NCBI RefSeq assembly: GCF_003385955.1
Contig: NZ_QRDW01000012.1
Span: 1-64,000 of the forward strand
DNA length: 64,000 bases
Reading direction: 5' to 3'
DNA from: Aestuariispira insulae
Lineage (GTDB): Bacteria > Pseudomonadota > Alphaproteobacteria > UBA8366 > Aestuariispiraceae
Below the pieces are notes generated by a model, which had not been told where the DNA came from, made no database searches, and saw only the letters and a program-made list of their open reading frames with translations. Positions within the stretch are counted from its first letter, which is position 1. Each line of letters opens with the position of its first letter. A program made the translations under genes and the position numbers. Positions 8,169 through 17,483 of the stretch are shown here, one piece after another.

Positions 8169-11100
8169 GATGCGACCTTCTCAGTTTCATTGTCACCGTT
8201 CTCCTCCGACTGCGTCATGTAGCGTGAACTCAGTTCAGCAAGGGCGGCCAGCACGAGCCGCCGCTGTGTTTTATCTGCAGCATCTATGACGCTTTCGAGG
8301 CGCGCAATGATCTCGTCGATTCCGGAACGCTCATTATCGGTGACTTCAAACTCCGCATGTAGAGGTGACGGACGGCCATTTACGCCAACGACAACAGCCA
8401 TAGCATGACGTTTATCGACCCGCCCTTTCACACGCGCGAAGTTTTCGGCCCGGATGAACTTCTGGGCCAGGTCCGTCATCTCTACCGCTGCTCTATCAAG
8501 ATCGGGATCGGTCCAGTCTCTCGGCGGTTTGTTAGCGGCTAGACTGGCGATACCCTCAATGTCCTGTTCGGTACCCTCAATTTTAGCAAGCCGTCCGATA
8601 AAAGCATCAAGCCGGAAGTCCCCCCCGATCTTCTTAATATTCTCGGCGCGCGCCCGAAGCTCAGCAAGCGCCTGCGAAGAATTGTTCGGAACTTGCAGTT
8701 CGGCGAGCATAAGATCGTTTAGACGTCGTAGCATAGAGGGGTATGATTCAACGAGTTCTTCGAGACCGTCCCGCACATCGTCAACGATACCTTTCAGCGC
8801 GGCATCATCATTGAGCGCACCGCGCCCGCCGAACGCCCCTGGGATGTCATCGAACAGAAACTTGTTTGGATCGTTCGCATGCTTAAAGATGTCGCGGACG
8901 CGAATGGCATTGGCCGAAAGCTGGGTCGTGCGCTTTGTCCAAGATTGCAGACGGTCAAAGATCGCAATCAGGCCGCGCGCCACATCAATCGGCGCCAAAT
9001 GTGTAAGCCGGTTGCCAGCATCCAGATCGTGCACAACTTCCACCATGCTTGATAGTAGACGCCGTGACAATGCTGACAAATCCATCCAGCGTAACTGAAT
9101 CTCGCTGGCATTCTTCGCCAATATTTCAACATCAATGTCTTTGAAACGCGCTTGGAAAACTCCTTCCCTGTATAGCGCAACTTTCTCACGGCGCGAAAGA
9201 ATGAAAGCAACAGCCAGCACGGGCATCACCCCGTCCTTCAAGCCAAACGGCGGTTCTGACCAAAGACGATAGATTTCAGCGACACTAACGGTTCGATCTT
9301 CGGCCTTTTTTAAAAGCTCGGCTGTGGCCTCCCAAAGTGGTGATAGATTAAATGGATCGCCATCCTCTGCCGGTGTGCAGAAACACCAACCATGGTCGGT
9401 TTGGGCATAAAGGCCGGTTGCCTCCAATAGCGAGTCAAACAAACCGCCTTCGGCCGGATAGCCGTTGATCCCAAGACGTGGCTCCCCCTCATTCGACACC
9501 ATAGCCCGTAAAAGCGCGTTTTGAGCCGCAACCGCGTTGCTCGACGGCTTTATCCTGTTGAGCAGTTCGTTATTGAGTCGCGGCGAGAGCGGATAGCGTC
9601 GCGCCGCGAGTTCCGAAGCGACGTTATTAAGCTCGGCCTGAAACCATTGCTGGGGCTTGTGGCTCTTGAGATACCAGGTCGCATTGTCGAAGGCGCGGCG
9701 GATTTCCTCTTCGAGTTGTCCTTGCAGAACTGTATGCCTCGCCTGCACTTCCCGCTGTGCCACAGGGTCTCCGGCAAGGTCAGGATGTTCGTCCTGCACT
9801 TCGGTCAACGCAATTAGCTCACGGGCAAGGTCAGTGATCACCCAAGCCCGTTGAGACAAACCAGCGACAACATCCCAATCCCTAGACTCACGCGTGGCCT
9901 CCCGGCAAATCCTCTGCGCTTGCTCAGCCGTCTCCCCGTCTGTCGGAACCGCAAGCAGAAACTCTCCAATCGTACCCACATGAGGCTTATATGCCTGCGC
10001 ACGATCTATAAGAGTACTCAGCGGAGCAACCTCTACATCAAACCATCGGAGAGCGCCGGTCTCATGGTAATGCCGCTTCGCCAGTATGGGCTGCAAACCA
10101 GCAAGCTGCTGTAGTAGAGTAAAATCGACTTCCCGTACATGCTGCAACGTTTCCTGCACGGCTCGATCGATGTCGAAGTCACTTCCTGCATAAATCGCAT
10201 AGGCATCAGCGAACTTACGGTAGATGACAAGTGACCACTTTTTGAGTTGTTGAAGAGCGACTTCAGTTTCCTCCTTGGAAGCTGCACCGGCGCATGCCCC
10301 CAAAAGTTCGTCCGTCGGTATTAGTCCGGAACGTTCCTTGAACAGATCAATCAGCGCAATCGCTTTCAAAAGCCGGGTATGAAGCGCATCACCGCCAAGC
10401 GATTCACAACGTTCAATTGCCTCAGCCGCCGTCGCCCAACGGTGCCCGTCCGGTGATGCGAGGATGGAGGGTTCAAGGTTAACTCGCAAATAGTTCCAAA
10501 GCCGATCCGGCTCATAGAAAATCTCTTCGGTCTGGTGGCGAATGAAATCCTGAAATCCGTACGGTTCTGCAGAATTCAGGAAGCCAAAGATACTACGCTG
10601 GTTCTGCCCGAAGCGCCGCCGCGAAATAGGACCCAGCAAACAGGCAACGACGGGATGGAGCGGCCAGCATCCTTCTAGAGTCTCCGGTAAATAGCGCGAA
10701 GCGGCCGGGCGCTGGCGTTTAATTTCGGATGCAATCAGAGATGCAAGTTTCCCCGGCTTAACAGCCGACCGGCCATTCTCGATAGCGCGGGAGATCAATT
10801 CGATCTGCTCCTCACCCGCCGCGTTCACGGAGAGATCGATATACCGGCCCTGGATTTTCGACCATTCATCGCGCATCTCCCGCGACAACCGGTTCGCATA
10901 TTCCTCAAAGGCCTGATGAAGAATGCCTATAATTATCAAGCGACCACCACTGCGCGATGCTGCTTCCGCAAGAAGCTGAAACAGATAGACATCAGCACCT
11001 TCTTGCGCAGCAGCTTCAAGGAATTTACCCATCTCATCAATGAATAGGACCAGGCCGCCTTCGCTGCGTGGGTGCCTATTGGAAAGTTCAACGAGCGCGT

Positions 11101-11554
11101 CCACAACGGCAGCGTCAGTCCAACCTTTCTTCTGTGTGGCACTAACGAGTCCTCGCCCAACAAGAGCCTCACCAATGACAAGCGCCGCATTGTCCCGACG
11201 CCCTACGACAGGCAGCGCAAGCCAGCCTTTCGATTTTGGCGGTAGATCGTTAAGCACGCCCTTAGCTGTGCCCCTTCCGATGGCAGATACTGCTTTATCC
11301 CTGAGCGCTGCGTTACCACTAAGCAAAGCACTCAGTGCGACGACAAGGCTCGATTTGCCGCTGCCGTAAGGCCCGGTCCAGGTGAAGGCACCATGACCGG
11401 TTTCCGCCACATGATGACCGACCGCTGCGAGAACGTCTGCTGAAGATTTTGGGCAGATGAAACCCTCAAGGGCCTGAGCATCATTGTGATCCGTGTCGAT
11501 TCTAATCGAACGCTGAAATCGCCTTGCAATATAGACGTTATCGGCGAGCACCAT
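8165..11554 (-). CDS. sspC: SspC, large P-loop ATPase of the phosphorothioation machinery
   Basis: The 1129-residue protein has Walker A GPYGSGKS at residues 61-68 and Walker B LVLFIDEMGKF with Asp173-Glu174. The remaining ~900 residues are predominantly helical with no other motif I recognise. Length, the P-loop near the N-terminus, and the place between a DUF4007 protein and a PAPS-reductase homologue identify it as SspC. In the characterised Ssp system SspC is an ATPase needed for single-stranded phosphorothioation with SspB and SspD. It overlaps sspB by one nucleotide and sspD by four, which suggests that a fixed stoichiometry is important. Confidence 0.8.
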   Translation of the reverse strand: MVLADNVYIARRFQRSIRIDTDHNDAQALEGFICPKSSADVLAAVGHHVAETGHGAFTWTGPYGSGKSSLVVALSALLSGNAALRDKAVSAIGRGTAKGVLNDLPPKSKGWLALPVVGRRDNAALVIGEALVGRGLVSATQKKGWTDAAVVDALVELSNRHPRSEGGLVLFIDEMGKFLEAAAQEGADVYLFQLLAEAASRSGGRLIIIGILHQAFEEYANRLSREMRDEWSKIQGRYIDLSVNAAGEEQIELISRAIENGRSAVKPGKLASLIASEIKRQRPAASRYLPETLEGCWPLHPVVACLLGPISRRRFGQNQRSIFGFLNSAEPYGFQDFIRHQTEEIFYEPDRLWNYLRVNLEPSILASPDGHRWATAAEAIERCESLGGDALHTRLLKAIALIDLFKERSGLIPTDELLGACAGAASKEETEVALQQLKKWSLVIYRKFADAYAIYAGSDFDIDRAVQETLQHVREVDFTLLQQLAGLQPILAKRHYHETGALRWFDVEVAPLSTLIDRAQAYKPHVGTIGEFLLAVPTDGETAEQAQRICREATRESRDWDVVAGLSQRAWVITDLARELIALTEVQDEHPDLAGDPVAQREVQARHTVLQGQLEEEIRRAFDNATWYLKSHKPQQWFQAELNNVASELAARRYPLSPRLNNELLNRIKPSSNAVAAQNALLRAMVSNEGEPRLGINGYPAEGGLFDSLLEATGLYAQTDHGWCFCTPAEDGDPFNLSPLWEATAELLKKAEDRTVSVAEIYRLWSEPPFGLKDGVMPVLAVAFILSRREKVALYREGVFQARFKDIDVEILAKNASEIQLRWMDLSALSRRLLSSMVEVVHDLDAGNRLTHLAPIDVARGLIAIFDRLQSWTKRTTQLSANAIRVRDIFKHANDPNKFLFDDIPGAFGGRGALNDDAALKGIVDDVRDGLEELVESYPSMLRRLNDLMLAELQVPNNSSQALAELRARAENIKKIGGDFRLDAFIGRLAKIEGTEQDIEGIASLAANKPPRDWTDPDLDRAAVEMTDLAQKFIRAENFARVKGRVDKRHAMAVVVGVNGRPSPLHAEFEVTDNERSGIDEIIARLESVIDAADKTQRRLVLAALAELSSRYMTQSEENGDNETEKVAS

Positions 11555-12513
11555 TACGCCGCCTCCTTATTCTTTATTCGCTCATAGTCACGGGCGACAT
11601 ATTCAAGTGCAGCATCCAGATCGAGCGCCGCATCGCGCAAAACCTGTTTCAATCCCGCAGTCTCCGACCAGCGGAATGCGCCGTCTGTGAATTCTTCAAG
11701 GCCGAGCAAGCGGTCTGCGACATCGTTTTCGTCCAGCAAAAATACACGCCCCGGAGAGCCCGGCTCATGCGCAATCGCCTCAAAAGACAAGGTTTGCGCC
11801 GATGTGTAATCCTTCCAAAAATCAATCAGCGCATATAAAAAGATGCCACTGCGCAAGGTCGATTTCGGGCCGCGCACAAACCGGAATCCATCGCGCTTAC
11901 CAACTGCTTTTATCAAACCAAGTTCAGCAAGCGGCGATTCAAGTGTATCTTCCGGCGACGCACTCGCCGACGACTGCCGCGCAACATATGTGCGGAGAAA
12001 ACACTCAACATCACGCCGGATCGTTGTCGCCGATACGCGCGGCCAAGCACAGTCCTTCGCAACCTTTTCAAGCCCCTTCACAAGCCGTTCACGTTCGAAT
12101 GTCGCGCCGGGGAAGTTATTGAAACTCCAATACCATGTTGTTTTATCCGGTCGTCCCGCAAGCTTCCAATGAATCATCCAAAGGCTCGCCGGATGCTCCA
12201 TATACGGATCGAACCCCTCCGCCCCAAAGAGCCTGTCGCCAAGCGCTGTCGTTACAAGCGCATTCGCGGCTTCCCCATCCATAATAATATCGGATGCTGT
12301 CGCCCAATGCCGCATTGACGAAACCATGTTCTTTCCCACGCCGAAGCGGGCGATAGCATCATCCCGCGTAAAAACCGTCTTGCTATCGGAGACGCCCTTC
12401 CGCTCATTCACGGCATCGTATGCCTTCTTGAGCCACCCGTAGCGTAACGGAAACGTCTCGTGCCCAGAGAATTGTGGCTTGTAGCTGTCTAGGTAGATAG
12501 GTCCTCGTGGCAT
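11554..12513 (-). CDS. sspB: SspB, DUF4007 nickase-type DNA-binding protein
   Basis: The start at 12513 (MPRGPIYLDS) is chosen because an AGGAAG Shine-Dalgarno precedes it; a GTG at 12549 would add 12 residues with no conserved content. The 319-residue product has the DUF4007 signature: a FSGHETFPLRYGWLKKAYD opening, then a winged-helix-like region FTRDDAIARFGVGKNMV and WATASDII. SspB of Vibrio is a DUF4007 protein with nicking activity that opens one strand so that sulfur can be incorporated at specific sequences. It leads the sspBCD operon, transcribed away from sspA. One of the two 20-bp repeats covers its ribosome-binding region. Confidence 0.85.
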   Translation of the reverse strand: MPRGPIYLDSYKPQFSGHETFPLRYGWLKKAYDAVNERKGVSDSKTVFTRDDAIARFGVGKNMVSSMRHWATASDIIMDGEAANALVTTALGDRLFGAEGFDPYMEHPASLWMIHWKLAGRPDKTTWYWSFNNFPGATFERERLVKGLEKVAKDCAWPRVSATTIRRDVECFLRTYVARQSSASASPEDTLESPLAELGLIKAVGKRDGFRFVRGPKSTLRSGIFLYALIDFWKDYTSAQTLSFEAIAHEPGSPGRVFLLDENDVADRLLGLEEFTDGAFRWSETAGLKQVLRDAALDLDAALEYVARDYERIKNKEAA

Positions 12514-12521
12514 TATTTGTC

Positions 12522-12600
12522 TTCCTGGAGGTTTGATCCAGCTCGACACTAAACTATAAGACGTGGTAGGGTCAAACTCATTCCTGGAGATATCATCCAG
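12522..12600. promoter_or_regulatory. Twin 20-bp repeats at the divergent sspB/sspA control region
   Basis: TTCCTGGAGGTTTGATCCAG at 12522-12541 and TTCCTGGAGATATCATCCAG at 12581-12600 agree at 16 of 20 positions, in the same orientation, 59 bp apart. Each contains a partly palindromic CTGGA...TCCAG. The first overlaps the Shine-Dalgarno of sspB, and the second lies 68 bp before sspA. A possible -10 element TATAGT for sspB lies between them on the minus strand, around 12552-12557. The arrangement is that of an operator pair for a dimeric regulator, perhaps an autoregulating Ssp protein; no dedicated regulator gene is visible. Confidence 0.45.
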
Positions 12601-12667
12601 AAAGGAAGCTAGGCTTTTGGTTGGAAAATTTGCAGCGCAGAATCCTTAATAACTCATTGGAGATAAA

Positions 12668-13858
12668 ATGAAAACTGGGAAAGCGCTATATTTTGATTAT
12701 CAGGCGACCACCCCCCTCGATCCACAGGTTTTTGAGGTGATGCGCCCATTTTTCGCTGAATCTTTTGGTAATCCTCATGCATCGGATCACGTGGTTGGAT
12801 GGGATGCGGCCGAAGCCATTGATCATGCGGCTACAAATGTGGCCGCAATTGTCGGTGGCGATGCAGATGAGATTATTTTTACCTCAGGGGCCACTGAGGC
12901 AAATAACTTGGCTTTGCTGGGTGTCGGGAGGCGAGCTGCTGGAGGCAACAGGAGACGAATTCTTCTTGGTGCTACTGAGCATAAGTGCGTCCTTGAAAGC
13001 GGCAGAGTACTCAGCAATGAACATGGATATGAGGTCACACACATACCTGTTGATGCTGATGGCCGGCTAGATTTGGACGTTTTGGAGGCGGAATTAGATT
13101 GTGATGTCTTGCTCGTCTCGGTGATGGCTGCGAATAACGAAATTGGAACACTGCAAGACATCCCAAAAATATCGCAGCTTGTCTCTCAATATGGTTGCCT
13201 GCTTCATTGCGATTGCGCTCAAGCTCCCTGTGCCATGGATATATCTTCCTTTTCCCAATATGTAGACCTTATTAGTTTATCTGGGCACAAAATGTATGGC
13301 CCTGTGGGGATCGGTGCGCTTTATGCTCGAAGAGATATACAAGGAAATGTCGAACCGATTATTCATGGAGGAGGGCAGCAAAATGGATTGCGATCCGGTA
13401 CATTGCCGACTGCTTTATGTGTCGGGTTTGGAGAGGCTGCTCGAATAATCGTTGGCGATAAGTACGCTGAGGAACGTGCAACTCTCGCTAAACGTCGCGA
13501 CAAATTTGTGGAATATTTGGATAAGTTACCCTGCAGAACTTGGGTAAATGGTCCGACGGATTCATTCCTGCGCCACCCAGGGAATATTAACATAGGCTTC
13601 GAAGGAATCGCGGCTGCTGATTTGATTACAGTGCTTCAGCCGCATCTTGCCGCTTCAACAGGGTCAGCTTGCACGAGTGGCCTACCCGAACCTTCCCATG
13701 TTCTAAGAGCAATCGGCCTGAGCAAGCAAGAAGCTGCCTCTTCAATTAGATTTAGTATTGGGAGGTATACATCCGACGAAGAAATTGAGGAGGCTTCAAA
13801 ACTCATCAAGTCTTCTATCGAAACCCTCATAAAAAATAGTATGCAGATGACTGCCTAA
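12668..13858 (+). CDS. sspA: SspA, cysteine desulfurase supplying sulfur
   Basis: The 396-residue class V aminotransferase of the NifS/IscS family has His105 (ATEHK), PLP-binding Lys208 (SGHKMYGP) and catalytic Cys335 in GSACTSG, all intact. It would release sulfur from L-cysteine as a protein-bound persulfide and hand it to SspD. A GGAG Shine-Dalgarno lies 7 nt before the ATG. The gene reads away from sspB and is visibly more AT-rich than the sspBCD genes, which suggests a separate origin. Many sspBCD-sspFGH cassettes lack a nearby desulfurase and use a host enzyme. A general IscS role cannot be excluded from sequence, but the location argues for dedication to phosphorothioation. Confidence 0.8.
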   Translation: MKTGKALYFDYQATTPLDPQVFEVMRPFFAESFGNPHASDHVVGWDAAEAIDHAATNVAAIVGGDADEIIFTSGATEANNLALLGVGRRAAGGNRRRILLGATEHKCVLESGRVLSNEHGYEVTHIPVDADGRLDLDVLEAELDCDVLLVSVMAANNEIGTLQDIPKISQLVSQYGCLLHCDCAQAPCAMDISSFSQYVDLISLSGHKMYGPVGIGALYARRDIQGNVEPIIHGGGQQNGLRSGTLPTALCVGFGEAARIIVGDKYAEERATLAKRRDKFVEYLDKLPCRTWVNGPTDSFLRHPGNINIGFEGIAAADLITVLQPHLAASTGSACTSGLPEPSHVLRAIGLSKQEAASSIRFSIGRYTSDEEIEEASKLIKSSIETLIKNSMQMTA

Positions 13859-13928
13859 ATATTTCCCTAATCCATAGCCAGAGAATATCACACAACAGAA
13901 CTTAGAAACGATTAAGCAGTGGTAATGA

Positions 13929-13962
13929 GAGGCGAACTGCCTAGGTTAAGCTAGTTCACCTC
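13929..13962. terminator. Hairpin between convergent sspA and tnsC
   Basis: GAGGCGAACT pairs with AGTTCACCTC, nine of ten positions (the tenth is a G-U pair in the minus-strand transcript), with a 14-nt loop. It lies between the convergent sspA and tnsC genes. No clear T-run follows, so it may be a weak terminator or an mRNA 3' end stabiliser. Confidence 0.35.
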
Positions 13963-13985
13963 AAATCTGTTCAAAACCAACTTAA

Positions 13986-14864
13986 TTAACACGCTCCATA
14001 CCGCTCACTTGGCAGCATCCATTCCGTCTCGGTCAGTACCTCTGCTGGAATATGATCCAACCCCGATCTGATGGAATTCTTGGCGGCCCGAACAATCAAG
14101 TCCTTGGTCTCCCCGGTCAGGCCTTCGGTACGCTCATGCACCAGCGATATGAACCGGCCTTTCTTATTGTCGTCACATACCTTGAGATTACAGCCCATGA
14201 TGAGCTGCAAGACGAATGCGGCATATTCCTTATCCGCACGTTCCCATGGCGACAGGTTGAAAGGAAAAATGCGGCTGGCCAGTTGTGGATCCAGTTGGAT
14301 CATATGACGAGCATGGTGGGTTCCCACTGCGACGATCCGCAAATCCAACTTATTACTGAGATAACGGATTGAGTTCAGGAAGGCTGCGCGTTCATCAGTA
14401 TGCGCATTCATGATGTTATGAATTTCATCCAGAATGAGAATACGGACATTATATTTGCCCACGAGGATTTCAATCTGTGCCAGCAGGCTGTCTGCATTAT
14501 GTGAGGTGCGGATCGGTGCATTCATCGATTTCAGAATTTCAATGAACAGGGATTTCGGATTCGCACGATGCCCCGGCGTTTCAACAAGAAGGACCGGGCA
14601 TTGCTTCGCGTCCATGGATTTCTCCCGAAGCTGGTCCCGCACATCCAACCGGAATTTGCTGACCAACATGCTTTTACCGCTATTTGGCTCCCCATATATC
14701 AACAGTCCCTGGGATCGCACAGAGGGACCTTCGTGAAAAAGCGACCAGAGTTCGTACATGCACTCCTCCCCCTTCCGATAGGGGATCCATTTGTCCTGGT
14801 ACAAGGCTTCGTGCACGGACTTTTCAAAAGGCAGTTTATCAATGCGATGTTCAATCTGATGCAT
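13986..14864 (-). CDS. tnsC: TnsC/TniB-type AAA+ transposition regulator
   Basis: The 292-residue AAA+ ATPase has Walker A GEPNSGKS (residues 58-65) and Walker B ILILDEIHN (142-150, Asp146-Glu147). In Tn7-like elements TnsC links the target-recognition protein to the TnsAB transposase and enforces target immunity by its ATP cycle. It is about half the length of Tn7 TnsC (555 residues) and closer to TniB and the short TnsC of some CAST elements, lacking long N- and C-terminal partner-binding arms. Its ATG overlaps the tnsB stop by one base. The stop lies 127 bp from sspA. Confidence 0.85.
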   Translation of the reverse strand: MHQIEHRIDKLPFEKSVHEALYQDKWIPYRKGEECMYELWSLFHEGPSVRSQGLLIYGEPNSGKSMLVSKFRLDVRDQLREKSMDAKQCPVLLVETPGHRANPKSLFIEILKSMNAPIRTSHNADSLLAQIEILVGKYNVRILILDEIHNIMNAHTDERAAFLNSIRYLSNKLDLRIVAVGTHHARHMIQLDPQLASRIFPFNLSPWERADKEYAAFVLQLIMGCNLKVCDDNKKGRFISLVHERTEGLTGETKDLIVRAAKNSIRSGLDHIPAEVLTETEWMLPSERYGAC

Positions 14865-16777
14865 CAGAGGGTTCTCCTGAGGATCGTGAAATTGGGTTTA
14901 AGCTGGTCTTCGTCAAAATCGATGAAATCGTCCTCCTCAGGTGGATCTGGGCTTTTTACTTCCACGGGTTGCACGGTTTTCAATTCAGGCTTTCGGACAG
15001 GTGGTTTCGGTGTTTCCCTCGCTCCGGCGGGCATCCGGTCCGCATCCTGTTTCCGGCGCCTGGATTTCTCTTTTTTCTTCCTGACACTGCGGGTTTCTTT
15101 TTTTGCGGCATCAATGGCCTTCAGATTCTCCTCAACAGCCCGGAAAATAAGATCTTCATCCACTGTCTTGAGGCCACGGTCCTTTATCCGCTTGCGGGCA
15201 GCCTTGTATTCCCAAAGGGAGATCGGCCGTCGATAGGTATTTCGATAAGGAACCTGGACATATTCATTAAAAACCGGATGGAATAAGTATATCTTACTGA
15301 TATCTCTGGGATCTCTCCGAATAATCAGCTGGTTTTTATTGTACTTTTTCCTGTTTTCCAGGAGGATCTTCAGTTCAGGTGAGTTGTAGTGGATTTTATC
15401 CCATACAATGCCATCCCTCTGGATTGTCCTTTTCGACAACGGCAACAAATCGAGACGCAGTTTCTTTTCATCAGAAATCCTGTCCGGCAGACCAATTCCA
15501 TTCTTCCCGGTGAGGCCGTCATTCCATTTTGAAATCGGTGAGCATTCCAGTTGGCGATGCACTTTCTGGTGATAGACATTCACAACATGGTTGAAGAGAT
15601 ATTTTTCCAATTCGTCCAAGGTCATGACAGCATATTGATCCGGGTCATATTCCACCCTGTCTTTTGGCCCCCGGAATGTTGTGCCTGGAATACTGTCCAG
15701 TTCAGTTTTCAGGGTTCCATTAAGGCGCTCAATATGACCGCCCCATTCGGCAAAGCCAGGCGGGCGAAACTGGGTATCCACGGACCATTCCTCAGAAAAG
15801 ATCTGGACCATCTCGCCCTTGAAATCCTTGCCGTTGTCCATGTGCAGGATCTTCATCAGACCCCATACCGGCCAATCACCTTCAACGCCAATATCACGGA
15901 GAAACTTGTCCTTTTCCAATATGCTCTGACAAAGACACATGCCGACACTGTCAGCACTGGGCTTGTCCAATGAGAGAAACATGCCGGTGATCATTCGGCT
16001 GTAGACATCAATTGCCACCGTGATCCAGGGCCTGTCGATAGGTTCCCGATCTTCTGAATCCACGACCATTATGTTCAGCTGGGTATGATCAATCTGAACA
16101 ACATCCAGGGGCCGTTTGGCCTCACCATATTCGCTGTTGATGGCTTTGTACTGTTCCTTGGCCTGCTTAGGCCCCCGGCGCTTTCGTTTTCTTTCTTCCT
16201 CAGAAAGCAGGGCAATCCTCCGGTCGACGGTATTATATGATGGGGGAGTTAGCTTGGCTGTCCTGCAAGCAAGCACAATGAGTTCGTGGAGTTTCTTCTT
16301 CTTGTATCTCTGCTTGGTCAGATATTTGGTCTGAATATGATGCTCGATGATCAACTCTACATTATCATCAAGCCGCCGCTGCCCTCTCTGGGAGTTCTTG
16401 CGATCGGAAACAAGCGCAGACAAAACCGGATTGTCTTTGTATTTTCGCAACCAATTGCGAATGGTTTGACCGGAAAGTCCGGTTTCCTCCGCGATTTGCT
16501 CAACCTTCTTATGGATCGATCCAGATATAGAGATTAAAGGTTCAATTATCTGAAAACGCTTTCGGGCAATTTCGAGATCATCCGCCGTAAAGGAACAGTG
16601 TGGTTTGATTTTCAGCTTGGTGGATGGGGCACAAACGTCTTCCCGGGCCACCACCTGTTTTTCACCAACGGTACGATTGAGTATGAGAATATTGTTGGCA
16701 TCCACTATCCGAAGAATTTCGCACTGGTCACCATTCACCTCGACCGCAGCTCCGGCTTCGAATTTGAGAACTACCAT
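14864..16777 (-). CDS. tnsB: TnsB, DDE transposase
   Basis: The 637-residue protein has N-terminal helix-turn-helix regions (for example LSGQTIRNWLRKY near residues 101-113) that bind end repeats, followed by an RNase-H-like integrase core. The catalytic triad is Asp230 (VVQIDHTQ), Asp314 (LHMDNGKDF) and Glu350 (GGHIERLNG). A Mu-type beta-barrel follows, and then a charged, Pro-rich tail (residues ~570-637) of the kind that contacts TnsC. TnsB makes the 3' strand breaks and joins them to the target. It overlaps tnsA by 7 nt and tnsC by 1 nt. All catalytic residues are present, so it should be active. Confidence 0.9.
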   Translation of the reverse strand: MVVLKFEAGAAVEVNGDQCEILRIVDANNILILNRTVGEKQVVAREDVCAPSTKLKIKPHCSFTADDLEIARKRFQIIEPLISISGSIHKKVEQIAEETGLSGQTIRNWLRKYKDNPVLSALVSDRKNSQRGQRRLDDNVELIIEHHIQTKYLTKQRYKKKKLHELIVLACRTAKLTPPSYNTVDRRIALLSEEERKRKRRGPKQAKEQYKAINSEYGEAKRPLDVVQIDHTQLNIMVVDSEDREPIDRPWITVAIDVYSRMITGMFLSLDKPSADSVGMCLCQSILEKDKFLRDIGVEGDWPVWGLMKILHMDNGKDFKGEMVQIFSEEWSVDTQFRPPGFAEWGGHIERLNGTLKTELDSIPGTTFRGPKDRVEYDPDQYAVMTLDELEKYLFNHVVNVYHQKVHRQLECSPISKWNDGLTGKNGIGLPDRISDEKKLRLDLLPLSKRTIQRDGIVWDKIHYNSPELKILLENRKKYNKNQLIIRRDPRDISKIYLFHPVFNEYVQVPYRNTYRRPISLWEYKAARKRIKDRGLKTVDEDLIFRAVEENLKAIDAAKKETRSVRKKKEKSRRRKQDADRMPAGARETPKPPVRKPELKTVQPVEVKSPDPPEEDDFIDFDEDQLKPNFTILRRTL

Positions 16778-17451
16778 GATTTATCTCCGGCCAATCCAAC
16801 TGGAGTTTTCTGATCAATCAGGTTTTCAAAATCCGTTGTGAAGATTCCGTGTGCCAGTAGGCCCAGGACGACCCTATACACCCGTGATGCCGGTTCATCT
16901 CTGAGGCCCGATAGGTGAACCAGTTCTTCAGTTGAAACCATGCATCCTGTGGATATGGATTTGATGATGCGCGCAGAAAGGCCTGGATCCGGCTTATTCC
17001 TTTGCAGAGGCAACAACAGCTTAGCATTTTCCAGGCGGCTATTTCGTATTTCATGTTCGGTTTGAACGGAAAAATTCCAGTAGTTGAGAGCCGAGTATTC
17101 TTCAGCCGCCTGAAACCGCGGCATCAACAATTTGCGCTTCTTCTTCAGTTCATCCTGATACTTAATTTCCACCAGATCAGACGACCGCCCATCGCTGTAT
17201 ATCACCAGGAAATCAGGTGTATATTTCCGGGATTTTCCCTCTCCATCTTCAAACTGGATACAGCACGGTTGCGGGATAATATCCTCGACCTGGTGATCCA
17301 AAGACTTCAGATAAATGAAATCCCTCTCTAGGCCCGATTCAAACTGAACCGATTGTTTGAACCTATGCACATTTACAGCGCCAGTCAGGCTTCGGCGCCC
17401 AGGCGGAATTTTCCGTACTGCTCCAGAATGCACGTTTGTCTCCCCATTCAT
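16771..17451 (-). CDS. tnsA: TnsA, restriction-endonuclease-like 5'-strand nuclease
   Basis: The 226-residue protein has the TnsA core: ESGLERDFIYL with Glu42, YTPDFLV with Asp80, and LVEIKYQ with Glu95 and Lys97, the E-D-(E/Q)-K layout of PD-(D/E)XK enzymes. The C-terminal third is a helical domain as in Tn7 TnsA, which there binds TnsC. TnsA cuts the 5' ends so that the element moves by cut-and-paste rather than by cointegrate formation. It is downstream of tniQ by 32 bp and overlaps tnsB. Confidence 0.88.
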   Translation of the reverse strand: MNGETNVHSGAVRKIPPGRRSLTGAVNVHRFKQSVQFESGLERDFIYLKSLDHQVEDIIPQPCCIQFEDGEGKSRKYTPDFLVIYSDGRSSDLVEIKYQDELKKKRKLLMPRFQAAEEYSALNYWNFSVQTEHEIRNSRLENAKLLLPLQRNKPDPGLSARIIKSISTGCMVSTEELVHLSGLRDEPASRVYRVVLGLLAHGIFTTDFENLIDQKTPVGLAGDKSW

Positions 17452-17483
17452 TCTCTTTTCCCCAACTGGAGATAGTTATGAAA

